The translations under genes were made by a program, and so were the position numbers. The notes beneath the pieces are model-generated. The model was given only the letters and a program-made list of their open reading frames with translations, was not told the DNA's origin and made no database searches. A DNA stretch of 64,000 nt, taken from assembly GCA_030430495.1 (NCBI GenBank), contig JAUIKM010000007.1, positions 117,205 through 181,204 of the forward strand, in the 5' to 3' direction. The stretch comes from a bacterium (lineage in GTDB: Bacteria; Bacteroidota; Ignavibacteria; Kapaibacteriales; UBA7675). Of the stretch, positions 62,139 to 64,000 are shown piece after piece; the stretch's first letter is position 1, and each line of letters opens with the position of its first letter.

Positions 62139-63131
62139 TCAGTCATCGTCAGCCTTCCGTCCAACTACTACAGTGTTTGGCAGTGATTTGATGATCTCAG
62201 AGTATGCCGCGTTCGACAGAGGGTTTCCATACAACATCAATAGACGTAGATGATTCAATGTGTTAACTTGCCTGACATCTCTTTCACTTGAAATGTTGTT
62301 GCTGGAAAGGTTTAAGAACTCCAGTGGCCTGCCTGACGGTATTTTCGATATCACCTGATTGATCTCATTGTTGCTGAGCTCCATACGTCTCAGCTTTGGC
62401 CACTGAAACAGTTGTACGGGAATTGCTGTTAGAGTGCAGTTGGAACAGGAGAAGTATTGTATGTTGTTGTCTGTCGGAATTCCTTCCAGCAGGAAATTAA
62501 CATATGTACTGTCGCTCTTGTTCATTAGTAAGAATTGAAGTTTTGTAGAGTATTTTTTAATCTCTCCTGTTGTATCAATGTGGCCATAACCGATGTCCAA
62601 ATGAATGAGGTTTGGGAACTTTGAAAGAATTAGTCCGAGATCGTGAATATTGTTAAATGAAATATCAAGTGCCTTGATGTTTTCCAAATTTGCCATCTGA
62701 CTCCAGCTTGCTGCAGAAGTTACAGAAAACGGAAGACCAAGTGATTCTATTCCAGGGCTATTGTTAAGGACGGTCGCCACTTGTGCCATGTCCAGGTTAA
62801 TACATCCGTGCAAAATCACCTCTTGTAGTGAATCCATTGCTGCAATCCACTCTGGAAGGCTCTCCAATCGCGGACAGTGCAATTGAATCGACTTGACATT
62901 TTTCAGATTTTTAACAAACTCTGGAACCCGTATTGCTGAAAAATCAGTAATGGAAACTGACTGGACGTCAAGTGAATCATAAATGACTGTCTGTCCAATT
63001 TCCCAGGTCTTTACTGAGTTGATGATTGGATATCTTAAATTGACGCCATCACTGGCCAAACACCCATGTAGCGGCAAAAGAATCGCCAGTATTGCGATAC
63101 TTGAAATAGCGGTTCTCATTGTTTTATTCAT
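62139..63131 (-). CDS. Leucine-rich-repeat lipoprotein, candidate immunity protein
   Basis: 330 residues. The ATG at 63131 overlaps the toxin stop as ATGA, so translation is coupled. Signal peptide ends in the lipobox LLPLHGC, so it should be lipidated. The mature part has eight or so leucine-rich repeats (SIQLHCPRLESLPEWIAAM, IKALDISFNNIHDLGLILS, LRRMELSNNEINQVISK, LEFLNLSSNNISSE). Base composition is AT-rich, unlike the rest of the window (one 60-base line at 62641 is 32% GC). Position and coupling suggest immunity to the adjacent toxin; LRR immunity proteins are unusual, so a recognition or adhesion role is possible. Confidence 0.78.
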   Translation of the reverse strand: MNKTMRTAISSIAILAILLPLHGCLASDGVNLRYPIINSVKTWEIGQTVIYDSLDVQSVSITDFSAIRVPEFVKNLKNVKSIQLHCPRLESLPEWIAAMDSLQEVILHGCINLDMAQVATVLNNSPGIESLGLPFSVTSAASWSQMANLENIKALDISFNNIHDLGLILSKFPNLIHLDIGYGHIDTTGEIKKYSTKLQFLLMNKSDSTYVNFLLEGIPTDNNIQYFSCSNCTLTAIPVQLFQWPKLRRMELSNNEINQVISKIPSGRPLEFLNLSSNNISSERDVRQVNTLNHLRLLMLYGNPLSNAAYSEIIKSLPNTVVVGRKADDD

Positions 63132-64000
63132 TTCCAAATAGTGAAAAATACAGGCATGTTTATCGCTTGATGAATTCCAGATGAACTGTAAATATACACG
63201 GTTCCATTAAGAGGCGCTAAAACATATCGTTTCTCGTTGGGATATTCTTGAGCATTGCTTATATCAGTCGGGCTAGGTTCGGGGTGCCAGAAATACTCAG
63301 TATTATTTTCACCTGGAACAGTTGCTCGTGGATGTGTGTGGAAATTACCCCCAGGTTCATGAGATAAACGAACATCCTCCGGGTTACGCAAATCTTGCAA
63401 ATTAATACTTGCATTAACAATGGTGCCGTCAGGCTTCAGCGGATCGGCACCAGTCTTGGCTCTATGCACTCCCATACTGCCGTCACTGTCTCTGTAAATC
63501 AGTCCGCCTTCCTCTCTTCTTCCGAATCCTGCATCATCAACTGCCTGTTCCATATCACGTATAACTTCTTTGCATGGAACCTCCGTCGTATGCTCGTCGG
63601 CTATTGCACGTTCAAAGTCAATGACACCGTTGACAGTACTGTTTTGAACGACTTCTAAGGTTGTAAAATACTTGATTCCATCAGAGCTGCCGTCGTCGGC
63701 AATCAAGTTGCCATCTGAATCAAGAAACTCCGCCAACCCACTCGGATCACGTCTCCGCAGCACATTATTCCTCGAATAATGATACATCGACCACCCCCGA
63801 TACTCCTCCCACAACGCATCCCCGCTCAAAAACCTGCCCGTCCCGAATTCATAGTTCCGCACGCCGAAGTTCCCGAAGTCCGTCTCCGCATCGCGCTCTT
63901 TGCCGATCCAGCCGATGCGGGGGAGTTGCGCCAGTCCCGCGTAGTCGACGATAAACTCGCCGAAGGGTTCAAATTCGATCGAATTACTCATGATGCCGTT
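63128..64000 (-). CDS. Rhs protein C-terminus with JAMM-like toxin domain, 5' end outside the window
   Basis: The frame runs past the window edge (NGI precedes the first internal ATG at 63991), so only the C-terminal end is seen. The Rhs core signature is GWIGKERDAETDFGNFGVRN, GTGRFLSGDALWEE, and MYHYSRNNVLRRRDPSG. After it, the last ~190 residues are a different domain with RREEGGLIYRDSDG, then NFHTHPRATVP and HPEPSPTDISNA. E, H-x-H and S-x-x-D together make a JAMM/MPN-type metalloprotease motif, with a longer insert than usual between HTH and SxxD; DUF4329-type Rhs tips have such a pattern. Likely effector: metal-dependent isopeptidase-like toxin. Low GC marks it as acquired. Confidence 0.8.
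   Translation of the reverse strand, partial: NGIMSNSIEFEPFGEFIVDYAGLAQLPRIGWIGKERDAETDFGNFGVRNYEFGTGRFLSGDALWEEYRGWSMYHYSRNNVLRRRDPSGLAEFLDSDGNLIADDGSSDGIKYFTTLEVVQNSTVNGVIDFERAIADEHTTEVPCKEVIRDMEQAVDDAGFGRREEGGLIYRDSDGSMGVHRAKTGADPLKPDGTIVNASINLQDLRNPEDVRLSHEPGGNFHTHPRATVPGENNTEYFWHPEPSPTDISNAQEYPNEKRYVLAPLNGTVYIYSSSGIHQAINMPVFFTIWK

Overview
The window reads as chromosome from a Bacteroidota-type (FCB group) bacterium, of Ignavibacteria/Kapabacteria/Chlorobi flavour rather than a classical gut Bacteroides. The pointers are a DUF5686 outer-membrane protein with a carboxypeptidase-like regulatory domain, a secreted propeller whose last ~70 residues look like a type IX secretion sorting domain, a beta-propeller phytase-type lipoprotein, a TonB-C protein, and several short lipoproteins. 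Most of the window looks GC-rich (mid to high 50s % by eye). No rRNA, tRNA, CRISPR array, transposase or prophage gene was recognised.

Layout. 1-6 kb: a lipoprotein propeller cut by the window edge, a small secreted protein, and a carotenoid operon (lycopene cyclase, phytoene desaturase, phytoene synthase), then a TonB-C protein divergent from an NdpA-type nucleoid protein. 7.3-17.8 kb: an accessory region dominated by unfamiliar genes. It holds a 530-aa helical protein, two small beta-rich proteins, a peptidylarginine-deiminase-like enzyme with an apparent catalytic His-to-Asp change, a 249-aa unknown, and a leftward cluster of stand-alone YcaO protein, 248-aa unknown, HExxH protease and SnoaL-like protein. 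The first part is bracketed by two near-identical intergenic repeat elements. 17.9-26.2 kb: a CheX-type response regulator and a giant Ser/Thr kinase/AAA/GAF/histidine kinase/receiver protein.

26.5-43.1 kb: mostly ordinary genes: GNAT, DUF5686, AlkC-type DNA alkylation repair, an arsR/aquaporin pair around a perfect palindromic operator, a phosphoesterase, a tandem pair of outer-membrane barrels with the second frameshifted, an acyltransferase, a phytase and a tricorn-like protease. 43.8-52.2 kb: DHA2 efflux pump, RapA helicase, two tandem GNATs, a T9SS-type propeller and an NRDE protein. 52.8-58.1 kb: a lipoprotein and a DUF4178/lipoprotein/DUF350/membrane-spermidine-synthase operon resembling known envelope-stress neighbourhoods. 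58.1-64 kb, all leftward: a 1,056-residue WG-repeat protein, a decayed Rhs fragment, a leucine-rich-repeat lipoprotein, and the C-terminal end of an Rhs protein with a JAMM-like toxin domain. The LRR/toxin cassette is visibly AT-rich and looks acquired.

Two genome-scale signals stand out: the heptamer GTTTAAC (either strand) is roughly tenfold over expectation, in genes and spacers alike, and several long spacers carry decayed copies of the same intergenic repeat families. The strongest candidates for an undescribed system are the Rhs-JAMM/LRR cassette and the YcaO/deiminase-like region.
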